64,000 nucleotides of DNA from NCBI GenBank assembly GCA_947487895.1, contig CANKYF010000003.1, forward strand, positions 124,001-188,000. The letters run 5' to 3'. The translations under genes were made by a program, and so were the position numbers. Positions 16,665 to 25,567 of this stretch are shown in pieces. Positions within the stretch are counted from its first letter, which is position 1. Each line of letters starts with the position of its first letter. Below the pieces are notes generated by a model, which was given only the letters and a program-made list of their open reading frames with translations, was not told where the DNA came from and made no database searches. Source of the DNA: an uncultured Flavobacteriaceae bacterium. GTDB taxonomy: Bacteria; Bacteroidota; Bacteroidia; Flavobacteriales; Flavobacteriaceae.

Positions 16665-19445
16665 ATGATAAAAAATTTATCACTGTTATTATTATTAATA
16701 ACTTCGATATTTTCTTACTCTCAAGACACTGGATCTGTAGTAGGAAAGATTACCGACAAAGATTATAACAATGAGCCTTTACCTTTTGCTAATGTTTTAA
16801 TTAAAGGCACTACAACTGGAACAACATCAGACTTTGATGGGTTATATTCTCTAGATGGCCTATCTCCTGGTAACTATACACTTGTTTTTAGTTTTGTTGG
16901 TTATGAAACCACCGAAATTAACGCAACTGTTGCTGCTGGAAAAGTTACAGAAATTAACGTTCCTTTAGGGGCTAGCGCTGCTGCTCTTGATGAAATTATC
17001 ATTGAAGCACCAAAGGCAAGAGGAGAAAGCGAAACTGCATTACTTTTAGCGCAAAAGAAAGCTGTTGAAATAAAAACAGCAATAGGTTCTCAAGAGCTTA
17101 GTAAAAAAGCTGTTTCTGATGCTGCAGGTGCAACTTTAAAAGTAACAGGTGTTAATAAAAAAGAAGGTTCTAGTAAAATTTATGTTAGAGGTCTAGGTGA
17201 TAGATACAATAGTACTACACTAAATGGATTACCGCTTCCTTCTAATGATCCAAGAAACAAAAATATCGACTTATCTTTATTTAGCTCAGACATTATACAA
17301 AGTGTTGGTATAGGGAAAGCTTTTTCTTCTTACATGTCGTCTGATGTTGCTGGTGCAAATATTGATATTGTTAGTAAAGAAACATCTAAAAAATCACTTT
17401 TTAAAGTTGGTATTTCAGCTGGAGGAAATACTATAACAACTTTTAATGATTTTAAAGAAATGGATGGCGCTAATTGGTTTGGAGTTAACTCTAATACAAA
17501 ACACAAAATTAGAGATTTAGGTGTTTATAACTTTGAAAACAGTTATTCTCCTAATGCTACAACCGCGAATCCTAATTTGGGACTTTCTCTTAACTATGGT
17601 AAAAAAATCACATTAGGTGATGAAAGCAATATTAGTGTTTTCTTAGTTGGATCATTCAATAACAAATATACATTTCAAGAAGGTAGATCTGATGCCATTG
17701 TTGACATTAACGATAATGGAGACCTAAATGTTGGTACTATTTTCGACACAGAGACTTATTCCTACAATGCATCAAAAATGTTAATGGGTAATGTTGTTTA
17801 CAAAATTAACAGTAACCATAAATTAAGTTATAACCATTTATTTGTTCATTCAAACTCTCAAAAAATTCAAGATTTTGTAGGTACCACAAATGATATAGGT
17901 AGAGACTCTGATGATAATAGATTAGTAAATGTATTATTACAAACTGAAATACAAAATAGATTATTTGTTAATCAATTAATGTCTACTAATAAATTTGGTG
18001 AATCTATTGATGTAAATGCAGCTGTTGCTTACAATGCTATCTATAATGATGAACCAGACAGAAGAAAAAACACATTCATAATTAACAACGATACAAACAC
18101 TACCAGAATATCTCAAAATGCAGTAAGAGACAACAGTAGGTTCTATGGAAATCTATTTGAAAACAGTGTTGCTGGAAACTTAAACGTTATTAAATATTTA
18201 GGTGAGCGTTTTGAAAATAACGGAAAAATCACTCTAGGTTACAACGGAAGTATTACCGATAGACAATTTGATGGTATCTATTTTGATCATAATTTCGCAA
18301 ACCCTAGAGCTGCTTTTGTTGATGTTAATAATCTAGATGCAACATTCAATCAAAATAACTTAAATAGTGGACTTTTTGGAATTGAAACTTCTAGAGGTAG
18401 AAATAGTAACGATGCCGAAACTTATTTACCTCAACTATATGATGCAGAAAAAACTATTCATTCTGCTTATATTGATGCTGTATATAAATTCAATGAAAAA
18501 TTTACTGCCAATGTTGGTTTAAGAGCAGAGGATGTTAAAATGGATGTTACATGGAATACTAACATTAGTTTCCCTGGCTTTTCTAACAACAGTCAAATTG
18601 CTTTAGATAAACAATACGTTTTACCTACTTTTAATTTAAAGTATGCTCTTACTGAAAAATCTAACTTAAGAGCTTCTGGAAGTCTTACTTATACTTATCC
18701 GCAGTTTAAGGAAATAGCTCCTTTTACTTATGAAGGTATTAACTTTCAAGAAAGTGGTAACCCAGCATTACAACCTTCAGACAACTATAACGCAGAGTTA
18801 AAATATGAAATATTCCCTAATAACAGTGAATTAGTATCCATTGGTGTATTTGGTAAATTAATAGAAAACTCAATAAACCGTTTAGAAAGAAACTCAGCTG
18901 TAGAAAGAGACTTTACTTTTGACAACTCTGGAGATGCCACTGTTTTTGGTGCAGAAATAGAAGGTAGATTAAATATTTTATCTAAAGAATCTGAAGATGA
19001 AGAAACATCTAAAACACTTGCTTTAGGAGGAAATATAACCTTAATGAAAACAAAACTAGAGTATAACACTGCGAATACATTATTTAATTATACTGGTGAT
19101 AGCTCAGAATTAGAAGGAGCTTCTCCATTTACAATAAACGCAGATTTATCTTATAGATTTAAAGTAAATGAAAAAGAAACTATATCTACATTAGTATTTA
19201 ACTACCAAAGTGATAAAGTTTATAGTATTGGTACAAACTTTCAAGAAAATATTGTTGAGAAAGGAGTTCCTTTATTAGACTTTGTATTTAGCCATAAGTT
19301 TAATAAAAACTTAAGTGTTAAGTTTAATGCTAAAAACTTATTAAATCCAAGTTTTGAAAGGTATAGAGATATCCCAGAAAAATTAACTATGAACTCTTAT
19401 AAGAGAGGTACATCTATATCCGTTGGTGTAAACTATAGCTTATAG
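16665..19445 (+). CDS. TonB-dependent outer membrane receptor with N-terminal CarboxypepD_reg domain
   Basis: Protein of 926 residues: signal peptide (to about 19, ..SIFSYSQ), CarboxypepD_reg domain (about 20-110), plug (about 125-240, with GSSKIYVRGLGDRYNSTTLNG) and a 22-strand-type barrel to the end (final residues SISVGVNYSL, ending in hydrophobic residue plus Leu). It imports a substrate across the outer membrane using TonB energy. Its Pho-box-like promoter and its neighbours (surface lipoprotein, PiT) suggest a phosphorus-containing substrate; this is inference. The SusD partner typical of sugar systems is absent. A 23-bp hairpin terminator follows. Confidence 0.92.
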   Translation: MIKNLSLLLLLITSIFSYSQDTGSVVGKITDKDYNNEPLPFANVLIKGTTTGTTSDFDGLYSLDGLSPGNYTLVFSFVGYETTEINATVAAGKVTEINVPLGASAAALDEIIIEAPKARGESETALLLAQKKAVEIKTAIGSQELSKKAVSDAAGATLKVTGVNKKEGSSKIYVRGLGDRYNSTTLNGLPLPSNDPRNKNIDLSLFSSDIIQSVGIGKAFSSYMSSDVAGANIDIVSKETSKKSLFKVGISAGGNTITTFNDFKEMDGANWFGVNSNTKHKIRDLGVYNFENSYSPNATTANPNLGLSLNYGKKITLGDESNISVFLVGSFNNKYTFQEGRSDAIVDINDNGDLNVGTIFDTETYSYNASKMLMGNVVYKINSNHKLSYNHLFVHSNSQKIQDFVGTTNDIGRDSDDNRLVNVLLQTEIQNRLFVNQLMSTNKFGESIDVNAAVAYNAIYNDEPDRRKNTFIINNDTNTTRISQNAVRDNSRFYGNLFENSVAGNLNVIKYLGERFENNGKITLGYNGSITDRQFDGIYFDHNFANPRAAFVDVNNLDATFNQNNLNSGLFGIETSRGRNSNDAETYLPQLYDAEKTIHSAYIDAVYKFNEKFTANVGLRAEDVKMDVTWNTNISFPGFSNNSQIALDKQYVLPTFNLKYALTEKSNLRASGSLTYTYPQFKEIAPFTYEGINFQESGNPALQPSDNYNAELKYEIFPNNSELVSIGVFGKLIENSINRLERNSAVERDFTFDNSGDATVFGAEIEGRLNILSKESEDEETSKTLALGGNITLMKTKLEYNTANTLFNYTGDSSELEGASPFTINADLSYRFKVNEKETISTLVFNYQSDKVYSIGTNFQENIVEKGVPLLDFVFSHKFNKNLSVKFNAKNLLNPSFERYRDIPEKLTMNSYKRGTSISVGVNYSL

Positions 19446-19463
19446 AATAGATTAAAATATTCA

Positions 19464-19512
19464 TTTATAAACAAAAGCCCTTAAAATTATTTTAAGGGCT
19501 TTTGTTTATAAA
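19464..19512. terminator. 23-bp perfect hairpin after the TonB receptor
   Basis: Arms 19464-19486 and 19490-19512 are perfect complements, with core AAAAGCCCTTAAAA and a 3-base loop; the right arm contains a TTTT run. It separates the receptor from the lipoprotein gene, which has its own promoter. Confidence 0.85.
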
Positions 19513-19562
19513 AGTTTCATTATTTCTATAGAGAAACATTAAATTAACATTCACCTAAATTC

Positions 19563-19618
19563 TTAACATTATACTAATACAGGCATAAAAGTGTAATCAT
19601 ACTACTGCCGTTAATTTG
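19563..19618 (+). promoter_or_regulatory. Pho-box-like promoter before the beta-helix lipoprotein
   Basis: Hexamers in 11-bp register: TTAACA 19563, CTAATA 19574, ATAAAA 19585, then TAATTTG at 19612-19618. The last hexamer starts 30 bp before TTTG. A further TTAACA at 19544, preceded by GAAACA at 19533, is 11-bp spaced internally but out of phase with the proximal set. No TTG -33. Confidence 0.6.
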
Positions 19619-19650
19619 CATCATAATTATAAAAAACTAAAAAAATCAAA

Positions 19651-20853
19651 ATGAAAACTTTAAAGAACTTTCTATTAGCTGCAACAGTAGTTTCAATTTT
19701 CGCATGTTCATCTGATGATGACAACAGAACTATAGACCCAGGTAATGGTGGTGGAAATGGCATTACTGGTACTGAATTAACTGGAGAACTTACAACAGAT
19801 GGTACATTAGAAGCTAGTAAAGAATATACTTTAACAGGATCTTTTACTGTAAAAAGCGGTACTACTTTAACTATTGAACCAGGAACAGTAATTAAAGCTA
19901 AAAGCGGTAGAACAGATGTGTTCTTAGCTGTAGAAAGAGGTGCTAAATTAATTGCAAAAGGTACTGCCGCTAACCCTATTAAATTTACTTCTGATGCTGC
20001 TTCACCAAAAGCTGGAGACTGGGGAGGAATTGTTTTAGCTGGTAAAGCAAGAAGTAATAAAGGTACAGATGTTCAATCTGAGGTTGCTGGTGTACTTTAC
20101 GGTGGAACTGAAGATGGAGATAGTTCAGGTGAATTAAGCTATATTATTGCTGAATACACTGGTGCTAAGATTAACGGTGAGCAAGAATTCAACGGAATTT
20201 CTTTCTTTGGTGTTGGTAGCGGTACTGTTGTAAATAACATTGTTGTTAGCAATGGTAATGATGATGGTATTGAATTCTTTGGTGGTTCAGTTAACGTAAC
20301 TAATGTTTACTGTGCTAACATTGCTGATGATATGTTTGATTGGACTGGTGGTTACACTGGTACTGTAACAAATGCGTTTGGTGTTCGTAACGATGGTTTC
20401 GATGCTGCTACAGATGACCCAAGAGGTATTGAAGGAGACAGTAACAGTTCAGATCCTACTGCTGCTCCTATTTCTACTCCAACGTTAAAAAATGTTACTA
20501 TCTTAAACCTTAACCCTGATGTTTCTCTTAAAGCTGGTGCTGAAATTAGAAGAGGTACTGAAGCTGTTATTACTAACATTTTATTTGCTGCTTACGGAAA
20601 TGCTTCTTTTGGAAACAGAATAGATACTAAAGATGATAAAGGAAACGGAATCTTAACTATTTCTAGTGCTTCTTCTCAAGGTAATGTAGGTGATGATAAA
20701 GTTGGTGGAGAGATTACTGGTTCTGTAACAGAGATTACAGACGGAATTACTGTTTCTGCTGATAACACAGTTGAAACTAAAGCTGGTGTTGGTGCTGACT
20801 TATCTGCATTCGATTGGGCTAACCAAAGCTTTGTAGTTACAATGTTAAACTAA
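19651..20853 (+). CDS. Surface lipoprotein with predicted right-handed beta-helix
   Basis: Protein of 400 residues. Lipoprotein signal MKTLKNFLLAATVVSIFAC with Cys19, followed by the Asp-rich SSDDD common in surface-exposed flavobacterial lipoproteins and a Gly-rich linker. The body reads like a beta-helix: TLTIEPGTVIKAKSG, GAKLIAKGTAANPIKFTSD, GDWGGIVLAG, NGNDDGIEFFGGSVNVTN, ADDMFDWTGGYTG. The product is very rich in Gly, Asn, Asp and Thr and lacks Cys-His sites. It directly follows the TonB receptor and shares the promoter type, so it may be the receptor's surface-binding partner in place of a SusD. Specific function unknown. Confidence 0.8.
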   Translation: MKTLKNFLLAATVVSIFACSSDDDNRTIDPGNGGGNGITGTELTGELTTDGTLEASKEYTLTGSFTVKSGTTLTIEPGTVIKAKSGRTDVFLAVERGAKLIAKGTAANPIKFTSDAASPKAGDWGGIVLAGKARSNKGTDVQSEVAGVLYGGTEDGDSSGELSYIIAEYTGAKINGEQEFNGISFFGVGSGTVVNNIVVSNGNDDGIEFFGGSVNVTNVYCANIADDMFDWTGGYTGTVTNAFGVRNDGFDAATDDPRGIEGDSNSSDPTAAPISTPTLKNVTILNLNPDVSLKAGAEIRRGTEAVITNILFAAYGNASFGNRIDTKDDKGNGILTISSASSQGNVGDDKVGGEITGSVTEITDGITVSADNTVETKAGVGADLSAFDWANQSFVVTMLN

Positions 20854-20888
20854 GCTTGTTTATAAAATATTATCTTAGAGATAAAGAG

Positions 20889-20916
20889 AAAGCCTCCCAA
20901 ATGGGGGGCTTTTTTA
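20889..20916 (+). terminator. Terminator after the beta-helix lipoprotein
   Basis: AAAGCCTCCC (20889-20898), loop AAAT, GGGGGGCTTT (20903-20912), then T residues. Confidence 0.85.
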
Positions 20917-21001
20917 TTAACCTATATTTAATATCAACTTAATCCCCTACATTAATTGAAGGTTTATTTTCACTTTATTATAATCTTAAACATCAATTAA
21001 A

Positions 21002-22522
21002 ATGAAAAAACTTATTTTGATATCCTTTTTTATTTTAGGAATCACTCAATCTTTTGCGCAAAATTACAAATGGCATAAGTTCTATTCAGTAATTAATGGA
21101 GCTACAATTACACAACAATTTGCTGAAAACAATTGTGGGCAAACCTTTTCTAACTCTCAATTAAGAGGAAGAAATTATGTAAATATTCAAATAGAGACTT
21201 CTTTAGGTCATAATAAATTCTATTTATTAAATTTTGGGGAAGGTTTAAAGTACTATTATTTAAAGTCTTCTAGTACCAATGCTCATAATGACGAAGATTA
21301 TACATTAAGCCTCCCTTATACTATAACTTCAATCTGTACTCCAATAGATAGTGATGGTGATAACATACCAAATTTTATAGATAATTGTCCTGATACTCCA
21401 AATACTAATCAGATTGATACAGACGGAGATGGTATTGGAGACGTTTGTGATAATAACTTAACTCAAGCGATGCCTTATAGAAGTCATACATTTTACGCAC
21501 GACTCAACAATAATACCATATTTCAAAGTACGACATTAAATAATTGTGGAAATTCATTCTCAACATCTCAATTAAGTGAAAGGTATTATGTTAACATACA
21601 AACTCAAACACAATTAATACCTAATAGGTTTTATTATTTAAATTTTGGTAGGGGTTATGGATATTATTATTTAAAATATTCTAGTTCTGGTGAACATAAC
21701 GATGAAGACTACAGAATTAATTACCACAATGATATAGTTCAACCTTGCCCTGATACTGATAACGATGGTATTTTAGATGCTAATGATAATTGCCCAAACC
21801 AAGCCGGTACTTCTCAGCATAACGGATGTCCTGATACAGATGGTGATGGAATACCTGATATTGATGATGATTGCCCTAACGAACATGGTCACCCTGAAAA
21901 TGACGGATGCCCTTTACCAGATTTTTGGGTTAAAAGTTTTAGTATTACACGAGAAGATTTAAGCGATGAATTTGCAACTCAATATCTACATAAATTCTGC
22001 GCAACAATTGCAAATAGTGGTGGTGCTGGTGGTAGTATAGGTAAAATAGATATCATTGCTACAACAAGAGGTGAATCAAGTAACCCAGGAACAATAAACA
22101 CTATTATTTCAACTGGTCATAATAAATATATTAATGCAGGAAACACCATTGATATCTGTTATGAACATTTATCTAATTCATATGATCCAGTTTTTGGTGA
22201 TCGCAGGCTATCAGCCTATAATTATATATGGGTTATAATTGAAGAAGGTGATCAAGAATCTGTTACAAATAATAATGATAAATTCTTCTCTAATTCAGTT
22301 ACAACAGCAAAAAGAACATCTGCTAAATCATCCAGAGACCCGTTGCTAGATGATAAAAAACTTAAAATGTATGACTATTATATATATGATTTATCAGGGA
22401 AATTAATAAAATCAGGAAAAACTAATTCAATACAACAAGAGAATAATATTATCAATGAACTCCCTACCAAAGGGCCTTATATTATCAAATCTCCTAATAA
22501 AACCAGAAAAGTCGTTAAGTAA
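21002..22522 (+). CDS. Secreted protein with thrombospondin type-3 repeats and two copies of an unrecognised ~82-residue domain
   Basis: Protein of 506 residues. Signal peptide 1-20 (ITQSFAQ). Two copies of an unfamiliar domain at about 25-105 and 162-242 share NNCG.(T/S)FS.SQL..R.YVNIQ, N(K/R)FY.LNFG.G and HNDEDY. Each copy is followed by calcium-binding thrombospondin-3 repeats (DSDGDNIPNFIDNCPDT; DTDGDGIGDVCD; DTDNDGILDANDNCP; DTDGDGIPDIDDDCP). Next comes a CARDB-like beta-sandwich (about 309-430). The end (DYYIYDLSGKLIKSGKT...GPYIIKSPNKTRKVVK) resembles a type A sorting tail of the type IX secretion system. Likely a cell-surface or secreted binding/adhesion protein; ligand unknown. Confidence 0.82.
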   Translation: MKKLILISFFILGITQSFAQNYKWHKFYSVINGATITQQFAENNCGQTFSNSQLRGRNYVNIQIETSLGHNKFYLLNFGEGLKYYYLKSSSTNAHNDEDYTLSLPYTITSICTPIDSDGDNIPNFIDNCPDTPNTNQIDTDGDGIGDVCDNNLTQAMPYRSHTFYARLNNNTIFQSTTLNNCGNSFSTSQLSERYYVNIQTQTQLIPNRFYYLNFGRGYGYYYLKYSSSGEHNDEDYRINYHNDIVQPCPDTDNDGILDANDNCPNQAGTSQHNGCPDTDGDGIPDIDDDCPNEHGHPENDGCPLPDFWVKSFSITREDLSDEFATQYLHKFCATIANSGGAGGSIGKIDIIATTRGESSNPGTINTIISTGHNKYINAGNTIDICYEHLSNSYDPVFGDRRLSAYNYIWVIIEEGDQESVTNNNDKFFSNSVTTAKRTSAKSSRDPLLDDKKLKMYDYYIYDLSGKLIKSGKTNSIQQENNIINELPTKGPYIIKSPNKTRKVVK

Positions 22523-22540
22523 GTAAAACTTAAGCATCAA

Positions 22541-22566
22541 AAAAGCCTCCCAAATGGGAGGCTTTT
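22541..22566. terminator. Bidirectional terminator
   Basis: Perfect stem AAAAGCCTCCC (22541-22551) with GGGAGGCTTTT (22556-22566), loop AAAT, between two convergent genes. Confidence 0.88.
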
Positions 22567-22590
22567 CATATTAGAAAAAACTATAATCAT

Positions 22591-22941
22591 TTATAAACTG
22601 GAGCTCTTATCTTTTTGTGTAACTCTAGTAATCTTAGAATCTACATAGCTTACTTGCTTTACGTCTCCATCAACCCAGAAAGTCCATTTACCAACTTTTT
22701 TACCATTTTCATATTTACCAACAGCTACTTTGTTTCCTATAGCATCAAAACTGGTCCAAGTACCATGTAATTTTCCATCTTTATTAAATGTTCCTTTTTG
22801 TTGTATGTTTCCATCAGCATAAAAATAAGTAGACTCTACTAAATCTCCTTTCTGTACATGCTTCACTTTTACATTTGTATCTTGTGCATAAACTTGTGTT
22901 CCTATAAAAACTACAACTAATATTAATATATATTTTCTCAT
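22591..22941 (-). CDS. Small exported MORN-like repeat protein
   Basis: Protein of 116 residues from ATG 22941: MRKYILILVVVFIGTQVYAQ is a signal peptide, so the longer version from an upstream TTG is rejected. The mature part carries MORN-like repeats typical of Bacteroidetes toxin-antitoxin-like/MORN variants: YADGNIQQKGTFNKDGKLHGTW, DAIGNKVAVGKYENGKKVGKWTFW, DGDVKQVSYVDSKI. Its function is not known; such proteins are periplasmic or surface-associated. It shares an intergenic region with the divergent PiT gene. Confidence 0.8.
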   Translation of the reverse strand: MRKYILILVVVFIGTQVYAQDTNVKVKHVQKGDLVESTYFYADGNIQQKGTFNKDGKLHGTWTSFDAIGNKVAVGKYENGKKVGKWTFWVDGDVKQVSYVDSKITRVTQKDKSSSL

Positions 22942-22973
22942 AACGTATGGGGTTTTATTTAACAATTACTTTA

Positions 22974-23003
22974 CAAATATACATTTATAATTTACATTTG
23001 CAA
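22974..23003 (-). promoter_or_regulatory. Promoter of the MORN-like gene (TTG-N19-TATATTTG)
   Basis: On the minus strand, TTG (23003-23001), 19-bp spacer, TATATTTG (22981-22974); the ATG is 32 bases downstream. A good match to the Bacteroidetes consensus. Confidence 0.7.
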
Positions 23004-23029
23004 AACATTTACATAACATTAAATTAACA
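23002..23029 (+). promoter_or_regulatory. Distal Pho-box-like repeat block
   Basis: AAAACA 23002, ATAACA 23013, TTAACA 23024, spaced 11 bp. It is read in the direction of the PiT gene but lies about 190 bp from its ATG, and it abuts the -33 of the divergent MORN-like gene. It may serve either gene or neither. Confidence 0.45.
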
Positions 23030-23145
23030 TTAAACGTGTAATTATTTGATTTATAGATATTTAAATATTGTAAAATATTTTATTTTTCGATTAAAAGCAT
23101 ATTTACTGAGACTAACTATATCTATCAAAAAACAAGCCTTAGAAC

Positions 23146-23190
23146 ATAACATTCCGTTAACATTAGGTTTAATAAAAAACAAGACATTTG
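23146..23190 (+). promoter_or_regulatory. Pho-box-like promoter before the PiT gene
   Basis: ATAACA 23146 and TTAACA 23157 in 11-bp spacing, then GACATTTG (23183-23190) as the -7 element. TTAACA starts 30 bp before TTTG, the same geometry as the promoters at 16012, 16635 and 19612. The ATG follows at 23216. Confidence 0.65.
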
Positions 23191-23215
23191 CCTTTTATTT
23201 TATACTCATATTTTA

Positions 23216-25507
23216 ATGGATAACCTTTATACTTTTATGATTATTGCGCTTGCTGTTTTAGCAATAGCAGATTTAGTAGTTGGTGTAAGTAATGATGCTG
23301 TAAATTTCCTTAATTCAGCCATAGGTTCTAAAGCCGTTTCTTTTAAAACCTTAATGATTGTTGCCAGTGTTGGTGTTGCTTTTGGCGCTCTATCATCTAG
23401 TGGTATGATGGAAATTGCACGTAAAGGTATTTTTGTTCCAGGTGAATTTGTCTTCGATGAAATCATGATCATTTTTATGGCAGTAATGATTACAGATATA
23501 CTGCTTCTTGATTTCTTTAATACTTTAGGGCTACCTACGTCTACAACCGTTTCAATTGTTTTTGAACTTTTGGGCGCATCTGTTTGTATTGCTTTAATTA
23601 AAATTTCAGCCGATAATAATCAATCTTTTTTAGACCTAGGCAACTATATTAACAACGAAAAAGCCATTGAAATCATATTAGGTATTCTGCTCTCAGTGGT
23701 AGTCGCCTTTTCTGTAGGCGCCATCATACAGTATGTATCTCGATTATTGTTATCATTTAACTTTAATGATAAACCTAAGTTTTACGGAGCTATTTTTAGC
23801 GGATTTGCAGTAACATCTATTATGTATTTTATCCTTATTAAAGGTATTAAAAATGCTAGCTTTATGAATGCTGATATTAAAAGTATGATATCCAGCAATA
23901 CTGAAGCAACGCTTGCTATTGGTTTTGTAATCTTTACACTTATATCCTTCTTACTAATAACACTTCTAAAAACTAATATTTACAGAATCATTATTATAGT
24001 TGGAACTTTTGCTTTAGCTGTAGCCTTTGCAGGAAATGACCTTGTAAACTTTATAGGTCCAACAACAGGAGCTTATCAAGCCTATATAGATTTTGGAAAT
24101 CCTGAGGTAAATACTCTGGGATTATCTGCTACAGAATTTACTATGGAAAGTCTGGGTAAAAAAATATACACCCCCACCATTATACTTTTAATTGCTGGTT
24201 TGGTAATGGTATTAACGTTATGGTTTTCCAGTAAAGCTAAAGCGGTAGTAAAAACATCGGTAGACTTATCGCGTCAAGACGATGTAAAAGAACGTTTTGA
24301 GCCTAACTTTCTATCTAGAAGCATTGTAAGAATGACTATTGCTGCTTCAGAAAGTATTAATAGTATATTGCCTAACTCAGCAAAACGTGTTATTGATAAA
24401 CAATTTGAAAAGCCTGCATTATCTGCTGCAATTAAAAAAGAAGACATGCCTGCTTTTGATATGGTAAGAGCCGCTGTAAATTTAATGGTTGCTAGTGTAC
24501 TTATCTCTATTGCTACATCTATGAAACTACCACTTTCTACAACCTATGTTACTTTTATGGTTGCCATGGGTACGTCTTTAGCAGACAGAGCTTGGGGTAG
24601 TGAAAGTGCTGTTTACAGAGTAGCAGGTGTACTTAACGTTATTGGTGGTTGGTTTTTAACTGCTTTAAGTGCTTTTGTTGCAGCTTCTTTAATGGCTTTA
24701 ATTTTATACTACGGAAGAGGCTACGCCTTAGTTGCTTTAATAACTTTCGCCATTTTTGTACTATTTAGAAACTACTTGAAACACAGAAAAGAATCTAGAA
24801 TACTTAAAGAGGAAGATACTTTGCAAAAAGCTGAAAGTAGCTCAACCCAAGGTGTTATTGTAGAAAGTGCAAGTAATATTGCCAATGTAGTAAAAAGAGG
24901 AAACAGAATTTATACCAATGCTGTAAACGGGCTTGCCACGCATAATCTAAAAATGCTAAAAAAGAATAAGTCGCAAGTAGAAAGTTTAGCCGATGAGATT
25001 GATGAGTTAAAAGATAATATTTTCTATTTCATTAAAAATCTAGACGAGCCTAGTGTTAATGCTAGTAATTTCTACTTAAGCATTTTAAGGCATTTACAAG
25101 ACATGGCACAATCTTTAGCTTATATTTCTAATTCTAGCTACAAACACGTAAATAACAACCATAAGAAGTTGAAATTTAGCCAAATTAAAGAGCTTAAAGA
25201 AATTGATGAAGTGTTTGAAGGCCTATTCAAAGAAACCAAAACTGCTTTCACTTCCGGGTCTTTCAATCAAATAGGTGCTGTTTTAGAAAGAAAGCATGAT
25301 GTGATTAATATGCTTACTGAAAAAATTCAGAAACAAGTTGAGCGTACCAGAACTGAAGAATCCAGTCCTAAAAACACTACTTTATACTTTGGTATTTTAC
25401 TTGAAACTAAAGATTTATTAATTGCAACAATGAGTCTTCTTGAAGAATACTTTAATTCTCATGATGATTCTGTAGAGCCTGCAAAGGTTATTAATGAAGA
25501 AGAGTAA
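23216..25507 (+). CDS. PiT-family inorganic phosphate transporter fused to a PhoU-like domain
   Basis: Protein of 763 residues. The N-terminal two thirds is a PiT permease with inverted signature repeats GVSNDAVNFLNSAIGSKA (about 23-40) and FAGNDLVNFIGPTTGAYQAY (about 268-287), each inside hydrophobic segments. It should carry phosphate across the inner membrane with Na+ or H+. From about 545 the protein is soluble and helical (QGVIVESASNIANVVKRG...ADEIDELKDNIFYFIKNL), resembling PhoU, a regulator of Pi uptake. So transporter and regulator are one chain. The promoter carries a Pho-box-like block. A 15-bp hairpin terminator follows. Confidence 0.9.
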   Translation: MDNLYTFMIIALAVLAIADLVVGVSNDAVNFLNSAIGSKAVSFKTLMIVASVGVAFGALSSSGMMEIARKGIFVPGEFVFDEIMIIFMAVMITDILLLDFFNTLGLPTSTTVSIVFELLGASVCIALIKISADNNQSFLDLGNYINNEKAIEIILGILLSVVVAFSVGAIIQYVSRLLLSFNFNDKPKFYGAIFSGFAVTSIMYFILIKGIKNASFMNADIKSMISSNTEATLAIGFVIFTLISFLLITLLKTNIYRIIIIVGTFALAVAFAGNDLVNFIGPTTGAYQAYIDFGNPEVNTLGLSATEFTMESLGKKIYTPTIILLIAGLVMVLTLWFSSKAKAVVKTSVDLSRQDDVKERFEPNFLSRSIVRMTIAASESINSILPNSAKRVIDKQFEKPALSAAIKKEDMPAFDMVRAAVNLMVASVLISIATSMKLPLSTTYVTFMVAMGTSLADRAWGSESAVYRVAGVLNVIGGWFLTALSAFVAASLMALILYYGRGYALVALITFAIFVLFRNYLKHRKESRILKEEDTLQKAESSSTQGVIVESASNIANVVKRGNRIYTNAVNGLATHNLKMLKKNKSQVESLADEIDELKDNIFYFIKNLDEPSVNASNFYLSILRHLQDMAQSLAYISNSSYKHVNNNHKKLKFSQIKELKEIDEVFEGLFKETKTAFTSGSFNQIGAVLERKHDVINMLTEKIQKQVERTRTEESSPKNTTLYFGILLETKDLLIATMSLLEEYFNSHDDSVEPAKVINEEE

Positions 25508-25530
25508 ATACATATTCTAAATAATTATTT

Positions 25531-25566
25531 AAAAGGTCTTATGAAAATTCATAAGACCTTTTTGTT
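25531..25566 (+). terminator. Terminator after the PiT-PhoU gene
   Basis: 15-bp stem, AAAAGGTCTTATGAA (25531-25545) with its complement (25548-25562), 2-base loop, followed by T residues. Confidence 0.88.
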
Positions 25567-25567
25567 T

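Noticed and set aside
22942-22965. Upstream TTG start for the MORN-like gene
   Set aside because: It would place extra residues before a clean signal peptide; ATG 22941 is better placed after the promoter.
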